From the NCBI GenBank assembly GCA_003558415.1, contig PWLT01000190.1, positions 1 through 11,860 of the forward strand: a DNA stretch of 11,860 nucleotides. Direction: 5' to 3'. Made by a program: the position numbers and the translations under genes. Within the stretch, counting starts at the first letter, position 1, and each line of letters begins with the position of its first letter. Shown one piece after another: positions 5,429-11,860 of this stretch. The DNA comes from Hyphomicrobiales bacterium. Lineage in GTDB: Bacteria; Pseudomonadota; Alphaproteobacteria; Rhodobacterales; Rhodobacteraceae. The notes beneath the pieces are model-generated. The model made no database searches. It was given only the letters and a program-made list of their open reading frames with translations, and was not told the origin of the DNA.

Positions 5429-6092
5429 AAGACTTTTCCTCGCCCTGGGCGGCACCGGGCTCGTGGTTGCCGGCGGCGGGCTGTGGCTTGCCCGCCCGCG
5501 CGGCGCGACCAGCCCGCTTCCCGGCATGGCAGAGGCGCAGGAGGCCCCTGCCGAGCCCGCCTTCGACATGGTCCCCGACATGGTCAAGGGCGATCCGGAC
5601 GCGCCAGTGGAGGTGATCGAATATGCCTCGCTGACCTGCCCGCATTGCGCGAATTTCCACTTCGACGTGCTGCCGCAGCTGATGGAGAACTACATCGAGC
5701 CGGGTTATGTGCGCTACATCCATCGCGAGGTGTATTTCGACCGCTACGGGCTGTGGGCGGCGATGCTGGCGCGCTGCGGCGATGACAGCCGCTATTTTCC
5801 GATGCTCGATCTGATCTACGAGCATCAGCAGGACTGGGCGGGCTCGAACGACCCGGCGCAGGTGGCCGACAATCTGCGCAGCCTCGGGCGCCAGTCCGGG
5901 CTTTCCGGCGACGAGGTCGATGCCTGCATGATGGACAGCGATCAGGCCGAGGCGATGGTCGGCGTCTATCAGCATTACGCCACCGAGCACGAGGTCAACG
6001 CCACGCCGACCTTCATTATCGACGGCGAGAAGCACTCCAACATGAGCTACGAGGATTTCTCGGCCCTGCTCGATTCGCGGCTGGAGGGCTGA
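5421..6092 (+). CDS. DsbA-family thiol:disulfide oxidoreductase, Tat-like leader
   Basis: Periplasmic thioredoxin-fold protein of 223 residues. The N-terminus MDRRLFLALGGTGLVVAGGG has a twin arginine followed by x-F-L and a hydrophobic stretch, resembling a Tat signal; a Sec signal or membrane anchor is the alternative. A low-complexity linker follows (about 27-50). The active site is CPHC (Cys73, Cys76) in EYASLTCPHCANFH. The cis-Pro loop is ATPTFII (Pro196). Two further Cys (119 and 169) could form a structural pair. The helical insert between the active site and the cis-Pro fits the DsbA/DsbG-like thioredoxin_4 family. ATG 5421 is chosen because GGAAGG (5406-5411) is 9 bases away, whereas the ATG at 5412 directly abuts it. 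It overlaps the DUF721 gene, and the CoA-transferase starts 3 bases after its stop. Confidence 0.9.
   Translation: MDRRLFLALGGTGLVVAGGGLWLARPRGATSPLPGMAEAQEAPAEPAFDMVPDMVKGDPDAPVEVIEYASLTCPHCANFHFDVLPQLMENYIEPGYVRYIHREVYFDRYGLWAAMLARCGDDSRYFPMLDLIYEHQQDWAGSNDPAQVADNLRSLGRQSGLSGDEVDACMMDSDQAEAMVGVYQHYATEHEVNATPTFIIDGEKHSNMSYEDFSALLDSRLEG
6083..6087 (+). promoter_or_regulatory. Ribosome binding site supporting the TTG start of the CoA-transferase
   Basis: GGAGG lies inside the last codons of the dsbA-like gene, 8 bases before TTG 6096. It supports a coupled, non-ATG start. Confidence 0.6.
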
Positions 6093-6095
6093 GCC

Positions 6096-7280
6096 TTGCC
6101 CGGACCGCTGGAAGGTGTACGGGTCGTCGAATTGGCGCGCATCCTCGCCGGCCCCTGGGCGGGCCAGACGCTGGCCGATATGGGCGCCGACGTCATCAAG
6201 GTTGAATCGCCCGACGGCGACGACACCCGCCAATGGGGGCCGCCCTTCGTCACCCGCGAGGATGGCACCCGCGAGGCGGCCTATTTCCATTCCTGCAACC
6301 GCGGCAAACGCTCGGTCACGGCCGATTTCCGCACGCCCGAGGGGCAGGAGACGGTGCGCGCGCTGGTGCGCGAGGCCGATGTCCTGATCGAGAATTTCAA
6401 GGTCGGCGGTCTGGCGAAATACGGCCTGGACTGGGAGAGCCTGCGCGCGGTCAACCCGCGCCTGATCTATTGCTCGATCACCGGTTTCGGCCAGACCGGC
6501 CCCTATGCCCATCGTGCGGGCTACGACTACATCATCCAGGGGATGTCGGGGATCATGTCGGTCACCGGCCCCACCGACGGCCAGCCCTACAAGGTCGGTG
6601 TCGCGGTGACCGACATCTTCACCGGGGTCTATGCCTGCACCGCGATTCTGGGTGCGCTGCACAAGCGCCATGCCACCGGGCGCGGCCAGCATATCGACAT
6701 GGCGCTGATGGACTCGGCGGTCGCGATCCTGGCCAATCAGGCGATGAACTACTTCGCCACCGGCACCCCGCCCAAGCGGCTGGGCAACTACCACCCCAAT
6801 CTCGCCCCCTATCAGGTCTTTCCCTGTTCGGACAGGCACATCATCATCGCCACCGGCAATGACGCGCAGTATCAGCGCCTTTGCGCGCTGCTGGAGCGCC
6901 CCGAACTGGCCCAGGCGCCCGAATACGCCAGCAATGCCGAGCGCGTGGCCCGGCGCGAGGCGCTGTCCGATCTGCTCTCGGTGAGCACCGCCGAATGGGC
7001 AGCCGAGGATCTGCTCGCCGCCTGCGAGGCACAAGGCGTTCCCGCCGGGCCGATCAACGACACCGCGGAGGTCTTTGCTGACCCGCAAATCCGCGCGCGG
7101 GGGCTCGAGCTCGACATGGGCGGGCTCAAGGGCGTGGGCTCGCCCTTCGTCTTTTCCGAGGGCGGGGGCGACATGACGCGTCCCGCGCCGCGATTGGGTG
7201 AGCACAGCGAGGAAATCGCGGCCGAACTGGCCCCTCCCGCCGCGGCAGGCGGCCTGCACGGGCGCGTGCGCAAGGTCTGA
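6096..7280 (+). CDS. CaiB/BaiF family (class III) CoA-transferase
   Basis: Moves CoA between organic acids in the cytoplasm; the particular acid is unknown. The 394 residues show the whole family layout: PLEGVRVVELARILAGPWAG at the N-terminus (CoA-binding Rossmann-like half), DMGADVIKVE, the S-x-N-x-x-K-R-S-like HSCNRGKRSVTADF, ADVLIENFKVGGLAKYGL, NPRLIYCSITGFGQTGPY, GYDYIIQGMSGIMSVTG, and VGVAVTDIFTGVYA. Asp173 in VTD aligns with the catalytic Asp169 of formyl-CoA transferase. The C-terminal part has VPAGPINDTAEVFADPQIRARG. It starts at TTG 6096 with GGAGG 8 bases away; no ATG lies near enough to keep the conserved PLEGVRV start. It sits 3 bases behind the dsbA-like gene, so it is in the same operon although no functional link is apparent. 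It converges with lpxK. Formyl-, succinyl- or another acyl-CoA transferase are all possible. Confidence 0.9.
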   Translation: MPGPLEGVRVVELARILAGPWAGQTLADMGADVIKVESPDGDDTRQWGPPFVTREDGTREAAYFHSCNRGKRSVTADFRTPEGQETVRALVREADVLIENFKVGGLAKYGLDWESLRAVNPRLIYCSITGFGQTGPYAHRAGYDYIIQGMSGIMSVTGPTDGQPYKVGVAVTDIFTGVYACTAILGALHKRHATGRGQHIDMALMDSAVAILANQAMNYFATGTPPKRLGNYHPNLAPYQVFPCSDRHIIIATGNDAQYQRLCALLERPELAQAPEYASNAERVARREALSDLLSVSTAEWAAEDLLAACEAQGVPAGPINDTAEVFADPQIRARGLELDMGGLKGVGSPFVFSEGGGDMTRPAPRLGEHSEEIAAELAPPAAAGGLHGRVRKV

Positions 7281-7294
7281 GCGCCACCGGGCGC
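7281..7294. other. Hairpin in the convergent gap between the CoA-transferase and lpxK genes
   Basis: GCGCC/GGCGC, 5 bp with a 4-base loop, directly after the CoA-transferase stop and 18 bases beyond the lpxK stop. It could slow transcription from both sides, but neither strand has a U run, so I do not call it a terminator. Confidence 0.3.
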
Positions 7295-7311
7295 GTGGCC
7301 AAGCGGCGACT

Positions 7312-8346
7312 TCACGGGTTCTTCGATTCGGTGCTGTCCGCGCGCGGCCCGACGACCCTGTCGAGCGCCGCCTCCAGCGCCTCGGGCTCTTCGAGTGTCA
7401 GGCGAACGGGGAGTGTCAGCACCTTGGGGCGATAGGACGCGGGCAGACGCACGGCATCCTTCTCGGTGGTCACGAGTTGCGCACCGAGCGCCTTCGCTTC
7501 CAGCGTCAGGCGGGTCATGAGCCGGACCGTCAGAGGCTGGTGATCGGCCAGAGCCTCGGCGCGGCGCAGATCGGCGCCGAGTGCGCGCAGCGTTGCGAAG
7601 AATTTCTCGGGGTGCCCGATTCCGGCGAAGGCGAGGACCCGCAGCCCCTTCCAGGACATGCCCGTCGCAAGCGGCTCAAGCACGCCGCGCAGATGCGTGC
7701 GCTCCGCGATTTCAGGCCCCCATCGCGCCGAGAAATCCGCCTGCGCGCGGGGCTCGCCGATCGACAGGATCATGTCGGCGCGCGCCAGCCCCGCCGCCAC
7801 GGGCTCGCGCAACGGCCCGGCCGGGATAACCCGGCGGTTGCCGAAGCCGCGCGCCGCATCCACCACCACAAGGGCAAAATCCGGTCGTATGGCGGGGTTC
7901 TGAAACCCATCGTCGAGCACGATGACACCGGCGCCGGCGGCCTCGGCCGCGCGCACCCCCGCGGCGCGGTCGCGCGCAACCCAGGTCGGCGCGAAGGCCG
8001 CCAGCAGCAGCGGCTCGTCGCCCACATCGGCGGCCCCGTGACGGCGTGGATCGACACGCACCGGACCCCGCATCCGGCCGCGATAGCCACGCGTGACGAC
8101 ATGGACCTCCCCGTACCGCCCGGCCAGCATCCCGGTCAGCGCCATGACCGCAGGCGTCTTCCCGGTGCCGCCCACATCCAGATTGCCGACGCAGATCACC
8201 GGCACCGCCGCGCGATATCCCCCAACCGCGCGCCGCGCAACCCGGCGCGCGGTCGCCGCGCCATAAAGCGATGCCAGCGGGGCGAGCAGGTGCGGCATCG
8301 GGCCGGGCCGGTCGGGCGCGGCGTACCAGAAGCGTGGCGGGCGCAT
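7312..8346 (-). CDS. lpxK: Tetraacyldisaccharide 4'-kinase LpxK
   Basis: Phosphorylates the 4' position of tetraacyldisaccharide-1-phosphate to make lipid IVA, at the cytoplasmic face of the inner membrane. The 344 residues open with RPPRFWYAAPDRPGPMPHLL, the usual amphipathic/membrane-facing N-terminus. The Walker A loop is GNLDVGGTGKTP (54-65), followed by VTRGYRGRMRGPVRVD (84-99) and VIVLDDGFQNPAIRPDFALV (141-160) with the conserved DDGFQ. Later motifs include VIPAGPLREP and AFAGIGHPEKFFATL, all typical. ATG 8346 is chosen because it overlaps the waaA stop (TGATG), with a G-rich RBS about 10 bases ahead inside waaA; the open frame continues further upstream but only as a shadow of waaA. 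The one-base overlap indicates strict coupling with waaA. Confidence 0.95.
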   Translation of the reverse strand: MRPPRFWYAAPDRPGPMPHLLAPLASLYGAATARRVARRAVGGYRAAVPVICVGNLDVGGTGKTPAVMALTGMLAGRYGEVHVVTRGYRGRMRGPVRVDPRRHGAADVGDEPLLLAAFAPTWVARDRAAGVRAAEAAGAGVIVLDDGFQNPAIRPDFALVVVDAARGFGNRRVIPAGPLREPVAAGLARADMILSIGEPRAQADFSARWGPEIAERTHLRGVLEPLATGMSWKGLRVLAFAGIGHPEKFFATLRALGADLRRAEALADHQPLTVRLMTRLTLEAKALGAQLVTTEKDAVRLPASYRPKVLTLPVRLTLEEPEALEAALDRVVGPRADSTESKNP

Positions 8347-9620
8347 CAGTCGTGGCTCCCCTCGGGGCCGTCCAGCGCCTCGATGACCAGTTCCACCGCA
8401 CGGTCGGTCGCTTCGGCACCCTGCGTCGCCACCGACCATCCCGCCCGTGCCAGCACCGCCGCGCGATCGGGTGCCAGCAGCGCGATCACCGCCTCCGCCA
8501 GCCCTGCCCCGTTCGAGACACGCCAGGCGCCGCGCATCCGGGCGAAGGCGCGATAGGTGGCTTCCCAGGCTGCGGTGCGGGGGCCGTGAATCACAGCCGA
8601 GCCCAACGCAGCGGGCTCCAGCGGGTCGCGCCCGCCGTCGTCTGCTGACTCGGGTCCCTTGATCGCGCCAGCTTGCGCATCGTCAAGGCGCAGCGTTCCC
8701 CCCACGAAGGTGATCGGCGCCAGACGGTACCACAGCCCCAACTCGCCCTCGGTATCGGCGATATAGAGCTGATGCTCGTTATGCGGTTCCTCCTCGGCGC
8801 TACGGCGCGCCACGTTCATGCCCATCGCCTGCGCTGCGGCGGCGATCGCCTCGCCGCGCGCGGGGTCGGCTGGCACAAGGATCAGCAGCAGCCGGTGGGC
8901 CATCCTCTGCGCCTGCCGCTGGGCGTGGAGCACCGCGGCCTCCTCGGCCTCCGGCACCGCCACCGCCAGCCAGACCGGACGCACGGAAATGAGCTGCGCG
9001 AGGGCATCGCGCTCGGCCGCGTTGACCTCCATCGCGCCGGCGCCCACCGCGAGCGCGCCGACCTCCTCCAGCACCTCCTCGGGCGCCCCGGCGCGGCGGA
9101 ATGCCCGCCGCCCGGCCGCATCGCATAGAAGGATGCGATGCATTCGCCGCAACAGGGTCCGGTGCAGCCCGCGCCAGATGGGCCAGACCGTGTCCACCGC
9201 GGGCACGCGCGCATCGACCATGATCATGCGCACCCCGGCTGCATCCGCCTCATGGATCATCGCGGGCGCGAGCGGCCCCGCCCCCAGCACCAGCGCCCCG
9301 GGCGCCCAGCGCCGAAGCGCGGCGCGGATGCGCGCCGGGGTGTCCACAGGGGCGGACACGGCGTGGCAACCTGCGGGCAGGCTCTCGGGGCAGGGCGGTG
9401 CGTCGGGCGGATGGGTGAGGACCATGCCGGTTCCCGGCCGCTCCCGGTCGAGCCTGACGGCCAATGCGCAGAGCGGCCGCAGCGCCTCCGAGCGCGGGGC
9501 GTGCAGCCATACGATGGGGGGCGCCCCCGGCGCCTGGGGAAGCTCGCCCGCGCGATCAGCTCCGCCGGCCATGCGCGATGTCACGGCGAGATAGAGCGCA
9601 AGCCCCGGCGATGGCCTCAT
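8346..9620 (-). CDS. waaA: 3-deoxy-D-manno-octulosonic acid (Kdo) transferase, divergent
   Basis: Adds Kdo from CMP-Kdo to lipid IVA at the inner membrane (GT-B fold, GT30). The 424 residues have an N-terminal glycosyltransferase_N half beginning with a short hydrophobic segment. The C-terminal half carries the family hallmarks DTEGELGLWYRLAPITFVGG (289-308) and DPLEPAALGSAVIHGP (332-347). Several usual residues differ. The catalytic A-S-V-G-E region reads WLHAPRSEA (38-46), keeping a Glu at 45. The LVPRHPER-like motif reads LVPADPARGE. The G-G-H-N-P-L-E-P motif reads GGRDPLEP and is preceded by an insertion of roughly 15-20 residues (about 311-328). The position between DUF4170 and lpxK supports the assignment. 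It starts at ATG 9620, 21 bases after the DUF4170 stop, with a modest AGGCGG RBS. Function as a Kdo transferase is likely but not proven given the changes. Confidence 0.83.
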   Translation of the reverse strand: MRPSPGLALYLAVTSRMAGGADRAGELPQAPGAPPIVWLHAPRSEALRPLCALAVRLDRERPGTGMVLTHPPDAPPCPESLPAGCHAVSAPVDTPARIRAALRRWAPGALVLGAGPLAPAMIHEADAAGVRMIMVDARVPAVDTVWPIWRGLHRTLLRRMHRILLCDAAGRRAFRRAGAPEEVLEEVGALAVGAGAMEVNAAERDALAQLISVRPVWLAVAVPEAEEAAVLHAQRQAQRMAHRLLLILVPADPARGEAIAAAAQAMGMNVARRSAEEEPHNEHQLYIADTEGELGLWYRLAPITFVGGTLRLDDAQAGAIKGPESADDGGRDPLEPAALGSAVIHGPRTAAWEATYRAFARMRGAWRVSNGAGLAEAVIALLAPDRAAVLARAGWSVATQGAEATDRAVELVIEALDGPEGSHD

Positions 9621-9641
9621 GTCGCGCGTGTCCGCCTGTGA

Positions 9642-9887
9642 TCAATCACCCAGCTCCTCGGTCGGAGAGGCTTCCTGCTCCTCGTCGCGCAGCCGGTGGA
9701 TATGGGCGATGAAATAGCGGGTATGCGCGTCATCGACGGTGCGCTGGGCCTCCGCCTGCCAGGCCGCATGGGCACTGGCATAGTCGGGAAACATTCCGAC
9801 GATGTGAATGTCGTCGACATTCTCGAACGTGTTCTTGGCGGGATCCTTGAGCTCTCCGCCGAAGACGAGATGCAGACGCTGCGGCAT
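9642..9887 (-). CDS. DUF4170 domain protein
   Basis: Small soluble protein of 81 residues. MPQRLHLVFGGELKDPAKNT is followed by a segment with FENVDDIHIVGMFPDYASAHAAW and AHTRYFIAHIHRL, matching the compact DUF4170 family of Alphaproteobacteria, whose function is unknown. No Cys, signal peptide or membrane helix is seen, and the C-terminus is acidic (EEQEASPTEELGD). ATG 9887 is chosen over the longer open frame (to 9944) because GGAAGGA lies about 8 bases ahead and because the predicted promoter at 9917-9944 would lie inside the longer version. It is the first gene of the operon with waaA and lpxK, so a role tied to lipid A or envelope assembly is conceivable but only inferred from position. 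Confidence 0.85.
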   Translation of the reverse strand: MPQRLHLVFGGELKDPAKNTFENVDDIHIVGMFPDYASAHAAWQAEAQRTVDDAHTRYFIAHIHRLRDEEQEASPTEELGD

Positions 9888-9916
9888 GGCGGGATTCCTT
9901 CCATCGGGTCGCGCGC

Positions 9917-9944
9917 ACCCTAGCCGAAAGGCGTTTGGGGTCAA
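9917..9944 (-). promoter_or_regulatory. Promoter of the DUF4170-waaA-lpxK operon
   Basis: On the minus strand TTGACC (9944-9939, 5 of 6 to the -35 consensus), 16 bases, then TAGGGT (9922-9917). The TTGACC...CTAGGG form resembles sigma-70 promoters of Rhodobacteraceae housekeeping genes. It leaves a short 5' leader of about 20-25 bases before ATG 9887. Confidence 0.5.
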
Positions 9945-9968
9945 GCCGCCCGACGCCCGGCGGCAGGG

Positions 9969-9998
9969 TTGCTAAGACAGGGCCGCGGGGCATATGTG
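9969..9998 (+). promoter_or_regulatory. Possible promoter of the oligoendopeptidase gene
   Basis: TTGCTA (9969-9974, 4 of 6 to -35), an 18-base spacer, then TATGTG (9993-9998, 3 of 6 to -10), about 27 bases before the start codon. It is divergent from the lipid A operon promoter in a 137-base gap. Confidence 0.3.
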
Positions 9999-10024
9999 GA
10001 AGGCTGGAACAGGAGAGGATTGAG

Positions 10025-11854
10025 ATGATGATGCGCGAGTTTCCCCGCCCCGTCCATGCCGCCGACGGCGCCACCGGCGCTGCCGCATTGGGCGACCTGC
10101 CGGAATGGGATCTGAGCGATCTCTATGCGGGGCCGGACGCGCCCGAGATCGAGCGCGACCTCGGCTGGCTCGAGAGCGAATGCAAGGCCTTCGCGACGGA
10201 TTACGAGGGCCGGCTCGCCGGGCTCGATGCGGCCGCCTTCCTCGAATGCGTGCAGCGCTATGAGCGCATCGACGTGGTGGCCGGGCGGCTGATGTCCTTT
10301 GCCGGCTTGCGCTATCATCAGAACACCACCGATGCGGAACGCGCCAAGTTCGTGGCCGACATGCAGGACCGCATCACCACCTACACGACGCCGCTGGTGT
10401 TCTTCTCGCTCGAAGTCAATCGCATCGAGGACGCGGCGATGGAGGCGCTGTTTGCCGCCGATGCCGCGCTGGCGCGCTACAAGCCGGTCTTCGACAGGTT
10501 GCGCGCGATGCGCCCCTATCAGCTCTCCGACGAGTTGGAGCGGTTCCTCCACGATCAGTCCACCGTCGGCGCCGCCGCTTGGAACCGGCTCTTCGACGAA
10601 ACGATGGCGGCGCTGGAATTCGACGTGGATGGCGAGGCGCTGGGCCTCGAATCGACGCTCAACCTGCTCACCGACCCCGAACGTTCGCGCCGCGAGGCCG
10701 CCGCGCGCGCCCTGGCTGCGGTGTTTTCCGACAGAACCCGGCTGTTTGCGCGCGTTCACAACACGCTTGCCAAGGAAAAGGAGATCGAGGACCGCTGGCG
10801 CAAGATGCCCACGCCGCAGACCGGGCGGCATCTGGCCAATCACGTCGAGCCCGAGGTCGTGCAGGCGCTGCGCGATGCGGTGGTGGACGCCTATCCCCGG
10901 CTCAGCCACCGCTATTACGCGCTCAAGGCGAAATGGATGGGGCTTGAGCGGCTGGAGATCTGGGACCGCAACGCGCCGCTGCCCATCGAGCCGCCCAAGA
11001 CGGTGGATTGGCAGACCGCGCGCGAAACGGTGATGAACGCCTATTCCGAGTTCTCGCCCAAGATGGCGGAGATTGCCGAGCCCTTCTTCGAACGCGGCTG
11101 GATCGACGCGGGCGTCAAGCCGGGTAAGGCACCGGGGGCCTTCGCGCATCCCACGGTGACGGAAGTGCACCCCTACATCATGCTCAACTATCTGGGCAAA
11201 CCGCGCGACGTGATGACGCTCGCACATGAGCTGGGCCACGGGGTGCATCAGGTGCTCGCGGCCGGGCAGGGGGAGCTGCTTTCGGCCACGCCGCTCACGC
11301 TGGCCGAAACCGCGAGCGTCTTTGGCGAGATGCTCACCTTCCGCCGCCTGCTTGCCAATGCCGCCACGCAGGCCGAGCGCAAGACCCTGCTCGCCGGCAA
11401 GGTCGAGGACATGATCAACACCGTGGTGCGCCAGATCGCGTTTTACGATTTCGAGTGCAAGCTGCATGAGGCACGGCGCGGCGGGGAGCTGACACCCGAC
11501 GACATCAACGCGCTGTGGATGAGCGTGCAGGCCGAAAGCCTCGGGCCGGTGTTCAACTTCATGGACGGGTATGAGACCTTCTGGACCTATATCCCGCATT
11601 TCGTGCATTCGCCCTTCTACGTCTATGCCTATGCCTTCGGCGACGGGCTCGTGAACGCGCTCTACGCGGTCTACGAGGAAAGTGGGCCGGAGTTCCGCGA
11701 CAAGTATTTCGACATGCTCCGCGCGGGCGGCTCGAAACATCACAAGGAACTGCTCGCCCCCTTCGGCCTCGACGCCTCGGACCCGGCCTTCTGGGACAAG
11801 GGGTTGAGCATGATCTCGGGGATGATTGACGAACTGGAGGCGATGGAGGGCTGA
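10025..11854 (+). CDS. pepF: M3B-family oligoendopeptidase F
   Basis: Cytoplasmic zinc metallopeptidase that cleaves short peptides. The 609 residues begin with the usual N-terminal helical region (WDLSDLYAGPDAPEIERDLG) and end with the M3 catalytic domain. The zinc site is HELGH (His401, Glu402, His405) with the third ligand Glu427 in LTLAETASVFGE. Other M3B hallmarks are IMLNYLGKPRDVMTLAHELG, NTVVRQIAFYDFECKLHEARRGGELT and FVHSPFYVYAYAFG near the C-terminus, with the Tyr-rich substrate-binding stretch. ATG 10025 is preferred, the first of three consecutive Met codons; AGGAG (10011-10015) is 9 bases away. The longer frame from 9935 would overlap both promoters. No signal peptide is present. 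The gene is complete; its stop lies 6 bases before the window end. It is annotated in relatives as oligoendopeptidase F family; exact specificity is unknown. Confidence 0.95.
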   Translation: MMMREFPRPVHAADGATGAAALGDLPEWDLSDLYAGPDAPEIERDLGWLESECKAFATDYEGRLAGLDAAAFLECVQRYERIDVVAGRLMSFAGLRYHQNTTDAERAKFVADMQDRITTYTTPLVFFSLEVNRIEDAAMEALFAADAALARYKPVFDRLRAMRPYQLSDELERFLHDQSTVGAAAWNRLFDETMAALEFDVDGEALGLESTLNLLTDPERSRREAAARALAAVFSDRTRLFARVHNTLAKEKEIEDRWRKMPTPQTGRHLANHVEPEVVQALRDAVVDAYPRLSHRYYALKAKWMGLERLEIWDRNAPLPIEPPKTVDWQTARETVMNAYSEFSPKMAEIAEPFFERGWIDAGVKPGKAPGAFAHPTVTEVHPYIMLNYLGKPRDVMTLAHELGHGVHQVLAAGQGELLSATPLTLAETASVFGEMLTFRRLLANAATQAERKTLLAGKVEDMINTVVRQIAFYDFECKLHEARRGGELTPDDINALWMSVQAESLGPVFNFMDGYETFWTYIPHFVHSPFYVYAYAFGDGLVNALYAVYEESGPEFRDKYFDMLRAGGSKHHKELLAPFGLDASDPAFWDKGLSMISGMIDELEAMEG

Positions 11855-11860
11855 GCCGCG

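Noticed and set aside
5214..7259. A 681-codon open frame on the minus strand across the DUF721, dsbA-like and CoA-transferase genes
   Set aside because: Antisense shadow of three well-supported genes; no recognisable domain.
7281..7294. Rho-independent bidirectional terminator
   Set aside because: There is a 5-bp hairpin but no U run on either strand.
9941..11743. A 600-codon open frame on the minus strand opposite pepF
   Set aside because: Antisense to a gene with a complete M3B zinc site; composition typical of a shadow frame.
1..11860. CRISPR array, tRNA or rRNA genes, prophage or toxin-antitoxin genes
   Set aside because: No regularly spaced repeats, no tRNA-like cloverleaf or rRNA sequence, and no phage or toxin-antitoxin protein motifs were seen on either strand.

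Overview
The window is a GC-rich stretch of an alphaproteobacterial chromosome, most probably from the Rhodobacterales (Rhodobacteraceae/Roseobacteraceae type). The pointers are the gene neighbourhoods (mutY next to a DUF721/DciA-like gene and a DsbA-family gene; DUF4170 next to waaA and lpxK), the style of the proteins, and a GCCTCCGGCGGGGATATTTT-type intergenic motif that I associate with this group. No database was searched; assignments rest on motifs and family knowledge.

Region 1 (1-1692) is accessory. It opens with a piece of an IS66-family transposase whose reading frame ends at about base 234. Next comes a nearly complete IS110-family element of the IS1111 type (about 235-1637), oriented on the minus strand. 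Its transposase is broken by one frameshift near 1490. The element has a 9-bp subterminal inverted repeat (238-246 and 1622-1630) and about 270 bases of non-coding sequence downstream of the transposase, with several hairpins. That is where elements of this type are known to encode their target-guiding RNA (seekRNA/bridge RNA).

Region 2 (1693-4885) starts with a 47-residue single-pass membrane protein gene on the plus strand. It converges with a minus-strand series, read from right to left: mutY (A/G mismatch adenine glycosylase, TTG start), gloA (glyoxalase I) and alkB (integral-membrane alkane 1-monooxygenase with all four His motifs). Region 3 (4886-7280) is a tight plus-strand operon: a DUF721/DciA-like protein, a DsbA-like thiol oxidoreductase with a Tat-like leader, and a CaiB/BaiF class III CoA-transferase (TTG start). 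The first two genes overlap and the last follows after 3 bases.

Region 4 (7312-9887) is a minus-strand operon: DUF4170 protein, a divergent Kdo transferase (waaA) and lipid A 4'-kinase (lpxK). It is expressed from a recognisable promoter at 9917-9944 and serves Kdo-lipid A assembly at the inner membrane. Region 5 (10025-11854) is a divergently transcribed M3B oligoendopeptidase F gene, complete within the window.

Most of the window is ordinary housekeeping sequence. The parts worth a second look are the IS1111-type element with its possible guide RNA, the unusual WaaA, the small membrane protein beside the insertion, and the CoA-transferase coupled to dsbA.
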